The translations under genes were made by a program, and so were the position numbers. A DNA stretch of 64,000 bases from assembly GCF_009789555.1 (NCBI RefSeq), contig NZ_CP046902.1, forward strand, positions 3,922,001 through 3,986,000, written 5' to 3'. The notes beneath the pieces are model-generated. The model saw only the letters and a list, made by a program, of their open reading frames with translations, was not told where the DNA came from and did no database searches. The DNA comes from Stutzerimonas stutzeri (GTDB lineage Bacteria > Pseudomonadota > Gammaproteobacteria > Pseudomonadales > Pseudomonadaceae). The first letter of the stretch is position 1. Every line of letters starts with the position of its first letter. Below are positions 24,420 to 33,163 of this stretch, piece after piece.

Positions 24420-25700
24420 ATGAAGGTGATGAAGTGGAGCGTAATCGCCGTGGCCGTTGCGGCCGGCACGTCGCAAATGGCATTGGCGTCCAGCCAGTCC
24501 GAATCGGAAGGCTTCGTTGAAGGCAGCAGCCTGACCATCTTCAACCGCAACATGTATATGAACCGTGATTTCCGCGATAACGGAAACGGCGGCACCGCCA
24601 CTCAGAACGGCCAGAGCTACCGCGAAGAGTGGGGCCACGGCTTCATCGGCACATTCGAATCCGGCTTCACCCAGGGCACCATCGGCGTGGGTGTCGATGC
24701 GATCGGCCTGCTGGGCGTGAAACTGGACTCGGGCCGTGGCCGTGCAGGCAATGGCCTGTTCCCGGTCGATGCCGATGGCCGCGCTCGTGATGACTACTCC
24801 GAGGCGGGCGCCGCGGTCAAATTCCGCGTTTCGGATACCGTACTGAAGTACGGCACCCAGTTCGTAGCACTTCCGGTGTTCTCCACCGATGACGCTCGCT
24901 TGCTGCCTGAAACCGCACGTGGCGGCCTGATCACCAGCAGCGAGATCGACGGCCTCGAACTGAACCTCGGTCGCTTCACCGCCCTGAGCGGCAAGTCCCA
25001 GACCGGCCACGACTCCGAAGGCCTCGAAGAGATCAACCTCATCGGTGGTACCTATGCCTTCACCGACAACCTCAGCACATCGCTGTACTACTCCGATGTG
25101 AAGGATGCGTTCGAGAAGATCTACGGCAACGCCAACTACAACATGGCGCTCGCCGACGACCAGTCGCTGGCCTTTGATTTCAATATCTACAAGACCGACT
25201 ACGATGCCGAATTCACCGGCACGGGTCAGGACGAAGACAACACCATCTGGAGCCTGGCGACCACCTACTCGCTCGGCGCACATAGCTTCACGGCTGCCTA
25301 TCAGAAATCCCATGGTGGCTTCAACACCAACGGGTACGTGTATGGCATCGACGGCGGCGGCACCGTATGGCTGGGCAACTCCGTCCAGTATTCGGACTTC
25401 TTCTATGAAGACGAGCAGTCCTGGCAGGTCCGCTACGACCTCGACATGGCGGCCTACGGCGTATCGGGTCTCAGCTTCATGACCCGCTACATCGAGGGTA
25501 GCAACATCAACATGGGCGCCGGCAACGCCGATGCCGAAGAAACCGAGTGGGACATCGAAGCCAAGTACGTATTCCAGGAAGGCCCGGCCAAGGACCTTTC
25601 CCTGCGTGTACGTCAGGCCTTCTATCAGGCCACGAACGGTCTCGACAACGACCTGAGCGACACCCGCCTGATCATCGAGTACCCGCTGAGCATCCTGTAA
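24420..25700 (+). CDS. OprD-family outer membrane porin
   Basis: 426 residues: a signal peptide MKVMKWSVIAVAVAAGTSQM up to about residue 23 (ALA-SS), then an 18-stranded OprD barrel. Conserved stretches include SYREEWGHGFIGTFESGFTQ, DDYSEAGAAVKFRVS and the C-terminal RLIIEYPLSIL. OprD members take up basic amino acids, peptides or small acids; P. aeruginosa OprD also admits carbapenems. The position beside proS and the HIT/slyX pair corresponds to oprD itself in P. aeruginosa as I recall, but substrate cannot be read from sequence. A good terminator follows. Confidence 0.9.
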   Translation: MKVMKWSVIAVAVAAGTSQMALASSQSESEGFVEGSSLTIFNRNMYMNRDFRDNGNGGTATQNGQSYREEWGHGFIGTFESGFTQGTIGVGVDAIGLLGVKLDSGRGRAGNGLFPVDADGRARDDYSEAGAAVKFRVSDTVLKYGTQFVALPVFSTDDARLLPETARGGLITSSEIDGLELNLGRFTALSGKSQTGHDSEGLEEINLIGGTYAFTDNLSTSLYYSDVKDAFEKIYGNANYNMALADDQSLAFDFNIYKTDYDAEFTGTGQDEDNTIWSLATTYSLGAHSFTAAYQKSHGGFNTNGYVYGIDGGGTVWLGNSVQYSDFFYEDEQSWQVRYDLDMAAYGVSGLSFMTRYIEGSNINMGAGNADAEETEWDIEAKYVFQEGPAKDLSLRVRQAFYQATNGLDNDLSDTRLIIEYPLSIL

Positions 25701-25730
25701 CGCAGGCCTGTCAGCGACTCGAGTCATACA

Positions 25731-25762
25731 AAGAAGCCCGGCGATCGCCGGGCTTCTTCGTT
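25731..25762 (+). terminator. Terminator after the OprD porin gene
   Basis: Perfect palindrome AAGAAGCCCGGCGA and complement (25731-25744 with 25745-25758), then a moderately T-rich tract. Confidence 0.75.
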
Positions 25763-25856
25763 CTGGCTCACCAACCGATCGATTCTGTACGCCACCGTGG
25801 CGCCGCCGTACAATGCTGGGCCAATTTCCCCGCTCTGCAAGGACACAACGGCCCAC

Positions 25857-27572
25857 ATGCGCACCAGTCAGTTCCTGCTCTCGACGCTCAAAGAAACGCC
25901 TTCCGACGCGGTTGTCATCAGCCATCAGCTGATGCTGCGTGCCGGGATGATTCGCAAGCTCGCTTCCGGGCTCTATACCTGGATGCCGATGGGGCTGCGC
26001 GCGTTACGCAAGGCCGAAGCCATCGTTCGCGATGAGATGAACAAGGCCGGCGCACTCGAAGTCCTGATGCCTGCAATCCAGCCCGCCGAACTCTGGCAGG
26101 AGTCAGGCCGCTGGGAGCAATACGGTCCCGAACTGCTGCGTCTGAAAGATCGCCATGACCGTGAATTCTGCGTCGGCCCGACCCACGAGGAAGTCATCAC
26201 CGATCTGGCGCGCAACGAGCTGAACAGCTACAAGCAGTTGCCCATCAACTTCTTCCAGATCCAGACCAAATTCCGCGACGAAATCCGCCCGCGCTTCGGC
26301 CTGATGCGCGGGCGCGAGTTTCTCATGAAGGACGCCTACTCGTTCCATGCCGACCAGCAATCGTTGCAGGAAACCTATGACCGCATGCATCAGGCGTACT
26401 GCAACATCTTCACCCGCCTGGGCCTGAACTTCCGGCCCGTGCAGGCTGACACCGGCTCGATCGGCGGCACCGGCTCGCACGAGTTCCATGTGCTGGCCGA
26501 TTCAGGCGAGGATGACATCGCCTTCAGCGACAGTTCCGACTATGCCGCCAATATCGAGAAGGCCGAGGCCATCGCCCGCGAGACCGAGCGTGGCGCCGCC
26601 ACCGAGGCGTTGCGCCTGGTAGACACGCCGAACTGCAAAACCATCGCCGCGCTGGTCGAGCAGTTCCAACTGCCCATCGAGAAAACCATCAAGACGCTGG
26701 TCGTTCATGGTGCCGAAGAAGGCCGACTGGTAGCACTGGTGGTTCGTGGCGACCATGAACTGAACGAAATCAAGGCCGCGAATCTGGCCCAGGTGCTGAG
26801 CCCGCTGGTGTTCGCATCCGATGCCGAGATCCGTTCGGCCATCGGTGCCGGCCCTGGCTCGCTGGGCCCGCTGAACCTACCCATCGATTGCGTCATTGAT
26901 CGCTCGGTCGCGCTGATGAGCGACTTCGCGGCCGGCGCCAACCAGGAAGACAAGCATTACTTCGGCGTCAACTGGGAGCGCGACCTGCCGGTGCCTGAGG
27001 TCGCGGACCTGCGCAACGTGGTTGCCGGCGATCCGAGCCCCGACGGCGTGGGCACGCTGGTGATCAAGCGAGGCATCGAAGTCGGACATATCTTCCAGCT
27101 GGGCACCAAGTACAGCGAAGCGATGAATTGCAGCGTCATGGGCGAGAATGGCAAACCCGTAACCCTGACCATGGGCTGCTATGGCATTGGCGTTTCGCGT
27201 GTCGTCGCCGCTGCCATCGAGCAGAACTACGATGATCGCGGCATTCTGTGGCCGGACGCGCTGGCGCCCTTCCAGATCGCGTTGGTACCGATGAAATACG
27301 AAAATCAGGCCGTTCGCGAGGCGACGGACAAGCTCTACGCAGAGCTGACCGCCGCCGGCTACGACGTTCTGCTCGATGACCGTGACAAAAAGACCAGCCC
27401 CGGCGTCAAATTTGCCGATATGGAGCTGGTGGGTATCCCGCATCGCATCGTCGTGGGCGACCGTGGGCTTGCCGACGGCACACTGGAATACAAGCATCGC
27501 CGTGATGCCGAAAGCCAGGCCGTCCCTGCCGCTGAAATCCTTGAGTTCATCAAATCGCGCGCCAGTCGCTGA
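25857..27572 (+). CDS. proS: Prolyl-tRNA synthetase (bacterial type)
   Basis: 571 residues, bacterial form with the editing insertion (about 225-400) between motifs 2 and 3. It starts MRTSQFLLSTLKETPSDAVV; TNKFRDE-type motif 2 is seen as QTKFRDEIRPRFGLMRGREF, and GCYGIGVSRVVAAAIEQ is motif 3. It charges tRNA-Pro and clears Ala-tRNA-Pro by editing. The ATG at 25857 matches the family start. TACAAT at about 25809 may be its -10. It is followed by a lipoprotein gene 8 bp after the stop. Confidence 0.97.
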   Translation: MRTSQFLLSTLKETPSDAVVISHQLMLRAGMIRKLASGLYTWMPMGLRALRKAEAIVRDEMNKAGALEVLMPAIQPAELWQESGRWEQYGPELLRLKDRHDREFCVGPTHEEVITDLARNELNSYKQLPINFFQIQTKFRDEIRPRFGLMRGREFLMKDAYSFHADQQSLQETYDRMHQAYCNIFTRLGLNFRPVQADTGSIGGTGSHEFHVLADSGEDDIAFSDSSDYAANIEKAEAIARETERGAATEALRLVDTPNCKTIAALVEQFQLPIEKTIKTLVVHGAEEGRLVALVVRGDHELNEIKAANLAQVLSPLVFASDAEIRSAIGAGPGSLGPLNLPIDCVIDRSVALMSDFAAGANQEDKHYFGVNWERDLPVPEVADLRNVVAGDPSPDGVGTLVIKRGIEVGHIFQLGTKYSEAMNCSVMGENGKPVTLTMGCYGIGVSRVVAAAIEQNYDDRGILWPDALAPFQIALVPMKYENQAVREATDKLYAELTAAGYDVLLDDRDKKTSPGVKFADMELVGIPHRIVVGDRGLADGTLEYKHRRDAESQAVPAAEILEFIKSRASR

Positions 27573-27580
27573 CGGAAATC

Positions 27581-28528
27581 ATGCTCAACCGAAGTGCTTC
27601 AACCTGCGCCACGCTTTGCGTGGCGCTTTTTGTGAGTGGCTGCGCCAACCAGTTGCCCCAGCGCAGCGAACACGAAGCCCGTACCGAGCGCACGCTGCTT
27701 GACCACAGCCTGCGCATCGAAGTGGGCGCCCCGTTACTTGAACTGCCTCAGCGACGCATACGCGTGCTCGACCAGAAGACCTTCGAAGTCACCGATTTCG
27801 AGGTGACTCGCCGCTATGACCGCTATACGCCTTATCAGGCGTGGCGTGAGCTGTACGAGGTTCCCCTGGGTGCCGTTGCAGTGGTTGCCGGAATAGGCGC
27901 CAACGTGCTCAACGTCGTGTTGCTGGGCAACTTGCCGGAGAGCGCCACGCGCGGCTGGATCAGCTACGGCTTCGCGGGCCTCAATCCGTTCGTGAACGTC
28001 GAGTCCAACGGCCGCTCGCAGCAGAACCTCGCAAGCCTCGACGAGCGGCGGCGTGATGCACGGCTCGAATATTCCAGCCTGCCTTGGGCCGAGCGCCCGG
28101 TGCTGGTGATGGCCGGTGATGAAACCCACGAGCTGAGCACCGACCGCAATGGCGTGCTGCGATTGAATCTGCTCGACGGTGCGCTCGCCGATCAGGATGT
28201 CAGTTCGGTCGGCAAGCTTTTGCTGCGCGTCGAAGATCCGCAGGACGCTACCCGCGCCGAGGCGACGCTGCTGGTCAGCCGCAGCCTGCGCGCGAAACTG
28301 CTCGAAGCCCACGACCTGATCTTCGACGACCTCGAGGGTGACGATGTCAACCAGTGGGTGCATCGCGTCCAGCGGCTGTCGAAACTCGGACTCGAGGAGG
28401 AAGCCAGTGAACTCGAACAGAGCCTGATCGAGTTGACCCGCCACGATCCGGATCTGCAGCAGGAGTTTCTGCGCAGCCTGATGCAGGACGCCGGTCGCCA
28501 GGCCAGCGATCCCGGCGAAGACGACTGA
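27581..28528 (+). CDS. Predicted lipoprotein of unknown function
   Basis: 315 residues. The N-terminus MLNRSASTCATLCVALFVSG precedes Cys21, a lipobox. A hydrophobic segment at about 100-118 (GAVAVVAGIGANVLNVVLLG) is unusual for a lipoprotein body and may be a buried or membrane-associated helix. The C-terminal third is charged and helical, ending in Asp/Glu. I do not recognise a domain. It is 8 bp after proS and 6 bp before the transglycosylase gene, so the three are probably cotranscribed; a similar gene follows proS in P. aeruginosa from memory. Confidence 0.8.
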   Translation: MLNRSASTCATLCVALFVSGCANQLPQRSEHEARTERTLLDHSLRIEVGAPLLELPQRRIRVLDQKTFEVTDFEVTRRYDRYTPYQAWRELYEVPLGAVAVVAGIGANVLNVVLLGNLPESATRGWISYGFAGLNPFVNVESNGRSQQNLASLDERRRDARLEYSSLPWAERPVLVMAGDETHELSTDRNGVLRLNLLDGALADQDVSSVGKLLLRVEDPQDATRAEATLLVSRSLRAKLLEAHDLIFDDLEGDDVNQWVHRVQRLSKLGLEEEASELEQSLIELTRHDPDLQQEFLRSLMQDAGRQASDPGEDD

Positions 28529-28534
28529 CCCGCG

Positions 28535-29107
28535 ATGAAGGCGCTTCCCTGCCTGTGCCTGTTGGCGCTGATGGCCGCCTGGCCGGTCTTGGCCAGCGTT
28601 CGTCAGGCACCGGAGCCGGAATTGCGCGAACTGATGCAACACACCGTTGCACAGGCCGAAAGCTTTGAGGATCGATTCGATGCCGAGGTCTGGCTGCTGG
28701 ACATGTCGACGCGACTCAAGCGCTACGTTCCCGACCCGCAGGAGCGCCTGACGCTGCTGCGGCTGGTGCATCAGGAAGCGAGCCGGGCGGGACTCAAACC
28801 TGACATGGTCCTGGCGCTGATCCATGCTGAAAGCCATTTCGACCGATTTGCCATTTCGAGCGTTGGCGCACAGGGAATGATGCAGGTGATGCCGTTCTGG
28901 AAAGCCGAGCTGGGTCGCCCGCAGGACAACCTCACCGACAACGCCACCAATCTTCGCTACGGCTGCACCATCCTCAGTTACTACCTGAAAAAGGAAAACG
29001 GCGACATCAACCGCGCGCTGTCACGCTACAACGGCAGCCTGGGCAAACACCATTATCCCGCCAAGGTCATCGGCTTCTGGCAGGACTTCTGGTACGTCAA
29101 ACCTTGA
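28535..29107 (+). CDS. Lytic transglycosylase with SLT domain
   Basis: 190 residues: signal peptide (cleavage near VLA-SV, about residue 21), a short N-terminal helical part, then an SLT fold (about 85-185). The catalytic Glu is in ALIHAESHFDRF, followed by the classic SSVGAQGMMQVMPFW and ALSRYNGSLGK motifs. It cleaves peptidoglycan between MurNAc and GlcNAc. No lipobox Cys is in the expected place, so it is probably soluble in the periplasm. It is third in the proS-lipoprotein-SLT run. Confidence 0.9.
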   Translation: MKALPCLCLLALMAAWPVLASVRQAPEPELRELMQHTVAQAESFEDRFDAEVWLLDMSTRLKRYVPDPQERLTLLRLVHQEASRAGLKPDMVLALIHAESHFDRFAISSVGAQGMMQVMPFWKAELGRPQDNLTDNATNLRYGCTILSYYLKKENGDINRALSRYNGSLGKHHYPAKVIGFWQDFWYVKP

Positions 29108-29167
29108 ACCACGGGCTGGCAGGCAAAGCGCCGCGCGGCCTTGTCGTTCCTCAGCGCGCCTGAGCCG

Positions 29168-29629
29168 TCATCGCCCCAGTCGCTGCAATTGCGCCTGAAG
29201 CCCTTCGCCAGTCTGCTCGCCGACCAGACTCGCTCGCACCTTTCCACTGCTGTCGACGATGTAGGTCACTGGCAACACCGCGCTGCGCGGAAGGTCCAGT
29301 CGCTCGGATGGGTCCACACTGAGCACTCTGAACCCGATGCCCAGGTCCGCGCTCGCGGCGGTCAGCTCGTCGCCCTGGAGGCCGTCGAAGTTGACCCCGA
29401 GCACCGTCACATCGTCTCTTGCCTGGTCGAGCGCATTCAATTCCGGAATCTCGGTACGGCATGGACCGCACCATTGCGCCCAGTAGTTGATCAACAGCCA
29501 TTGACCTTCGAGTTGCTGAGCGGTGACTTCCACACCGTGCTGGTCCGGCCCCCAATCTTCTGCGCAGCCAGCCAGGGCCAGGCAGGCGAGCAAACCGAGC
29601 AGCCCCTTGGATCGCTTGATCATCTTCAT
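29168..29629 (-). CDS. TlpA-like thioredoxin-fold lipoprotein
   Basis: 153 residues. MKMIKRSKGLLGLLACLALA followed by G-Cys22 is a lipoprotein signal. The thioredoxin motif is YWAQWCGPCRTE (Cys54 and Cys57), and cis-Pro is in VLPVTYIVD. It probably reduces disulfides in the periplasm, for example during cytochrome or envelope protein maturation. The start was set at the ATG 29627-29629 because it gives the lipobox; the frame stays open upstream into yihY. It lies 28 bp downstream of yihY on the same strand. Confidence 0.88.
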   Translation of the reverse strand: MKMIKRSKGLLGLLACLALAGCAEDWGPDQHGVEVTAQQLEGQWLLINYWAQWCGPCRTEIPELNALDQARDDVTVLGVNFDGLQGDELTAASADLGIGFRVLSVDPSERLDLPRSAVLPVTYIVDSSGKVRASLVGEQTGEGLQAQLQRLGR

Positions 29630-29657
29630 TTCCTTGCAGTGCCGCAGACCGAAATGT

Positions 29658-30875
29658 TCATACACGCCGCGCCTGCAACCAGTCAGCGACACTGCCACCG
29701 AACAGGTTCGCCTGTTCCCTGTGGAGCAACTCGAAGGACTGGCGCAGCGTCGGATACCAGGGTTCATCCAGATGCTCGGGCAGCGACTGTCTGCCCGAAA
29801 GCGGCCACGGATTGCAGCGCAGCAACTGATCGAAGCTGTAATGATGAAGGTCGCGGCACAGCACCCAACCGGACCCGGTCCGGCAAACGAGATGCTCGCG
29901 CTCGAAAAACTCGAAGATTTCGTCCCATTCATCCTCCGGTAGCGGCCAGCCGCTTCGATGGGCATCGCGCAGGCGCACCTCACGTCCGGCCAGCTGGCTG
30001 TCGTAGAGCACGCGCAGCAGCCCCAGCATGACCAGCAAACGCGGGATCGAGCGGCGCCGCCATTGCTGCGACGAAGACAGCCCGCATACCAGCTCCGCAC
30101 CGAACAGGACGATCATCCAGGACAGATAGACCCAGAGCAGAAACAGCGGCACCGCCGCGAACGCCCCGTAGATCAATTGGTAGCTGGGGAAGTAACTGAC
30201 ATACAAGCCGAACAGCTGCTTGGCCGCCTCGAACAGCACCGCAGTGAAGGTGCCGCCGACCACTGCGTGACGCAGCGGCACGCGCGTATTCGGTACGGCG
30301 GCATAGATCAGCGTGAACGCCGCGATGCTGAGCACCAGCGGCATCGCCTTGAGCACGGTGCGGGCGCCAATCAACGCGTCGGGGCCCGAAATCAGCGACA
30401 GGGACGTGATGTACGTGCTCATGGCGAAACCGGCACCCAGCAACAGCGGGCCGAGGCTGAGGATCGCCCAGTACAGCAGGAAGCTGGAAATCCCGCGGCG
30501 CGGCTGGCGCACCCTCCAGATCACGTTGAAAGCCTTTTCGATGGTCAGCAGCATCATCAGCGCCGTCGCCATCAGGAATCCCACGCCGAACCAGGTGAGC
30601 TGCCTGGCCTGATCGGTGAAAGCCACCAGGTACTGCTGAATGGTCGCGCCAGTGGAGGGGATAAAGTTGCTGAAAATGTACATCTGGATCTGTTCACCGA
30701 CGCCCTGAAACGCGGGGATCGCAGAAAGCATGGCGAAGGTCACCGTCATCATCGGCACCACCGCGAAGAGCGTGGTGTAGGTCAACGCAGCCGCGCTGTG
30801 CGGGCCACGGTCCGCCAGGAAACGTTGCACCAGGAAACGACCGAACTCCGTGAAATCCTTGATCCGTTGCTGCAT
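29658..30875 (-). CDS. YihY/UPF0761 family inner membrane protein
   Basis: 405 residues with about six transmembrane segments in the first 270 residues, including RGPHSAAALTYTTLFAVVPM, a family hallmark, and YGAFAAVPLFLLWVYLSW. The C-terminal 120 residues are hydrophilic with a winged-helix-like pattern (DEWDEIFEFFEREHLVCR). The family was once called ribonuclease BN/BrkB, but the RNase assignment was wrong. Function is unknown. The start MQQRIKDFTEFGRF at 30875 was chosen by family similarity. Confidence 0.88.
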   Translation of the reverse strand: MQQRIKDFTEFGRFLVQRFLADRGPHSAAALTYTTLFAVVPMMTVTFAMLSAIPAFQGVGEQIQMYIFSNFIPSTGATIQQYLVAFTDQARQLTWFGVGFLMATALMMLLTIEKAFNVIWRVRQPRRGISSFLLYWAILSLGPLLLGAGFAMSTYITSLSLISGPDALIGARTVLKAMPLVLSIAAFTLIYAAVPNTRVPLRHAVVGGTFTAVLFEAAKQLFGLYVSYFPSYQLIYGAFAAVPLFLLWVYLSWMIVLFGAELVCGLSSSQQWRRRSIPRLLVMLGLLRVLYDSQLAGREVRLRDAHRSGWPLPEDEWDEIFEFFEREHLVCRTGSGWVLCRDLHHYSFDQLLRCNPWPLSGRQSLPEHLDEPWYPTLRQSFELLHREQANLFGGSVADWLQARRV

Positions 30876-31038
30876 TCCATCCCCTCGATGCCAATCGCGA
30901 TCATCGGAACCCGCGTGTCTGCAGGCGTGTGACAACCGAAAGCCTACCTTGGCACACCAATCGTGCGCGACCGTCGTTTCAGGCCTGGCTGTATTGGAGG
31001 TTAGAATGGCCACCTACCCTGGCGCGAAGCAACCCCAA

Positions 31039-31392
31039 ATGACCGAACTGACCCTCTATCACAATCCACGCTGCTCGAAATCCCGTGGCGCGCTGGCATT
31101 GCTCGAAGCACGGGGCATGACCCCCACCGTCATCCGCTACCTCGAGACACCGCCCTCTGCGACCGAGCTGCAACAGATCCTCGCCCGCCTGGGAATCGGG
31201 CCGCGTCAATTGCTGCGCACCGGCGAGAAGCCATACACAAGTCTCAACCTGGCCGACACCACGCTGAGCGACGCCGCTCTCATCGATGCGATGGTCGCTC
31301 ATCCTGAATTGATCGAGCGGCCGATTCTGGTTGCAGGCGAGGTGGCGGTGATTGGCCGGCCGCCGGAGAAGGTGCTGGAGATTCTGCCATGA
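31039..31392 (+). CDS. arsC: ArsC-family arsenate reductase (glutaredoxin type)
   Basis: 117 residues. The active site HNPRCSKSRGAL has the catalytic Cys12, and the Arg residues of the ArsC fold are in ERPILV and GRPPEKVLEIL. It would reduce arsenate to arsenite with glutathione and glutaredoxin. There is no arsB or arsR next to it, so the role may be general rather than part of an arsenic operon. It overlaps wrbA by four bases (ATGA) and precedes the DUF2069 gene. Confidence 0.88.
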   Translation: MTELTLYHNPRCSKSRGALALLEARGMTPTVIRYLETPPSATELQQILARLGIGPRQLLRTGEKPYTSLNLADTTLSDAALIDAMVAHPELIERPILVAGEVAVIGRPPEKVLEILP

Positions 31393-31994
31393 ATGCGCCC
31401 TATATCCTGGTGCTCTACTACAGCCGCCACGGCGCCACGACCGAGATGGCACGGCAGATTGCACGCGGCGTCGAGCAAGCCGGCCTCGAGGCGCGACTGC
31501 GCACCGTACCGGCGGTATCAAGCGAATGCGAAGCCGTGGCGCCTGCGATTCCGGAGCAAGGCGCGGTCTACGCAACGCTCGACGATCTGAAGCACTGCTC
31601 GGGTCTGGCGCTTGGCAGCCCGACCCGCTTCGGCAACATGGCCGCCCCGCTGAAATACTTCCTGGACGGCACAAGCGGGCTCTGGCTGACCGGCGAACTG
31701 GTCGGCAAACCCGCCGGCGTGTTTACCTCGACCTCAAGCCTGCATGGGGGCCAGGAAACCACGCTGCTGTCCATGCTGCTGCCCTTGCTGCACCACGGCA
31801 TGCTGGTGCTCGGCCTGCCCTACAGCGAAAACGCCCTGCTCGAAACCCGCGGTGGCGGCACGCCCTACGGCCCCAGCCATCATGCTGGTGCGGATTCCAA
31901 GCGCCTGCTGGATGAGCACGAAATCAGCCTCTGTCGCGCGCTGGGCCAACGCCTCGCCCAAACCGCCAAGCGCCTGGAGAATGACCGTGGCTAG
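31389..31994 (+). CDS. wrbA: NAD(P)H:quinone oxidoreductase, WrbA family
   Basis: 201 residues with a flavodoxin-like FMN fold: VLYYSRHGATTEMARQIARG near the N-terminus, SPTRFGNMAAPLKYFLD and TSTSSLHGGQETTLL for FMN binding. Family enzymes reduce quinones by two electrons and protect against redox stress. It overlaps arsC by four bases upstream and the DUF2069 gene by 14 bases downstream, a tight operon. Confidence 0.93.
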   Translation: MNAPYILVLYYSRHGATTEMARQIARGVEQAGLEARLRTVPAVSSECEAVAPAIPEQGAVYATLDDLKHCSGLALGSPTRFGNMAAPLKYFLDGTSGLWLTGELVGKPAGVFTSTSSLHGGQETTLLSMLLPLLHHGMLVLGLPYSENALLETRGGGTPYGPSHHAGADSKRLLDEHEISLCRALGQRLAQTAKRLENDRG

Positions 31995-32397
31995 AACACC
32001 CAAACCCCTGCCGTCCCTTGAATGGCTGGCACCGCGGGTGAAAGTCAGCCGATCGCTCAGCCTGGCCAGCTTCATCGGCCTCGGCGTACTGCTGATCGTC
32101 TGGAATCTGGTGTTCGCCGATCTGCACGGCGCGCGAACCTGGGTCGTGGTCGGCATTCAGCTGATTCCACTGTTGCTGATCGCGCCAGGCATGATTGCCG
32201 GCAGTCCCCGGGCCCACGCCTGGACCTGCTTCATCGTCAATCTTTACTTCATCCAGGGCGTGCTCGCCGCCATCGATCCGGCCCGGATGGTGTACGGCTG
32301 GCTGGAGGCGATCATCAGCCTGACGCTATTCGTCAGCGCACTGCTTTACACGCGCTGGGCTTACCAGTACGAGCGCAAGGCCGCAGGCGAGAGCTGA
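31981..32397 (+). CDS. DUF2069 inner membrane protein
   Basis: 138 residues with four hydrophobic segments (about 28-45, 54-70, 76-93 and 103-123), including QLIPLLLIAPGMIAGSPRAH. The family is of unknown function. The ATG at 31981 lies inside the end of wrbA, giving a 14-base overlap, and the whole upstream frame continues without similarity. It is third in the arsC-wrbA run; no terminator was found before the convergent hda. Confidence 0.85.
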   Translation: MTVARTPKPLPSLEWLAPRVKVSRSLSLASFIGLGVLLIVWNLVFADLHGARTWVVVGIQLIPLLLIAPGMIAGSPRAHAWTCFIVNLYFIQGVLAAIDPARMVYGWLEAIISLTLFVSALLYTRWAYQYERKAAGES

Positions 32398-32458
32398 AAG
32401 CCCTTGACCGCGCAGTCAGGCATCACTGTTGTTCCTGACCGCGCGGCCCAGCGGATCG

Positions 32459-33163
32459 CTACCAGCCGAGCGTTTCCTTGAGAAAGGGAATAGTGAGCTT
32501 GCGCTGTGCCTGCAACGAAGCCTGATCGAGCCGGTCCAGCAACTCGAACAGCGCACTCATGCTACGCGCGCCACGGGTGAGGATGAAGCGTCCAACATCG
32601 TCTGGCAGGTTCAGGCCGCGGCGAGAGGCGCGAAGCTGCAACGCGCGCAGCTTGTCCTCATCGGACAGCGCCTGCAGTTGAAACACCAGCGAAAGGCTCA
32701 GACGGGACTTGAGGTCCGCCAGTTGCACAGCGATTTCCCGCGGAGAGGCATCCGCGGCCAGCAACAGCCGCCGACCACCGTCACGCAGCCGGTTGAACAG
32801 GTGGAAGAGCGCTTCCTCCCAGACGGGGTCACCGGCCACGGCATCCAGATCGTCCAGGCATACCAGCTCACTCTGTTCAAGATTGTCCAGCAGCGCCGGG
32901 CCATATTCAGCCACATCGGCCAGCGGCAGATAGACCGCCAGCTCGCCTCGCTGCTCGACACGCAGACAGGCCGCCTGCAACAGATGGCTGCGACCCACGC
33001 CCGTATTGCCCCACAGATAGACCAACTCATCGGACCAACCGGCCTCTGGCGAACAGATACGCTCGACATAACCCAGCGCGGCAGCGTTGGCGCCGGGGTA
33101 GAAGTTGGCAAAGGTGGCATCGTCGCGAAGGCGGATGCCCAAAGGAAGCTGGATGGGTTTCAT
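32459..33163 (-). CDS. hda: DnaA regulatory inactivator Hda
   Basis: 234 residues. The N-terminal QLPLGI is the beta-clamp binding motif; the AAA+ core has a modified Walker A GNTGVGRSH with Arg in place of Lys, as in E. coli Hda, and ends in AQRKLTIPFLKETLG. With the DNA-loaded clamp it stimulates hydrolysis of DnaA-ATP to prevent re-initiation. The ATG overlaps the stop of the upstream AI-2E permease gene by four bases. Confidence 0.95.
   Translation of the reverse strand: MKPIQLPLGIRLRDDATFANFYPGANAAALGYVERICSPEAGWSDELVYLWGNTGVGRSHLLQAACLRVEQRGELAVYLPLADVAEYGPALLDNLEQSELVCLDDLDAVAGDPVWEEALFHLFNRLRDGGRRLLLAADASPREIAVQLADLKSRLSLSLVFQLQALSDEDKLRALQLRASRRGLNLPDDVGRFILTRGARSMSALFELLDRLDQASLQAQRKLTIPFLKETLGW

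Noticed and set aside
24312..25925. Long minus-strand open frame across the OprD porin gene
   Set aside because: Mirror frame of a well-supported porin with signal peptide and barrel motifs; no own features.
31039..31392. Arsenic resistance island
   Set aside because: arsC stands with wrbA and a DUF2069 gene; no arsR, arsB or arsH is near.
32398..32458. Terminator between the DUF2069 gene and hda
   Set aside because: Repeated TGACCGCGC segments are direct rather than inverted and no T-tract follows.
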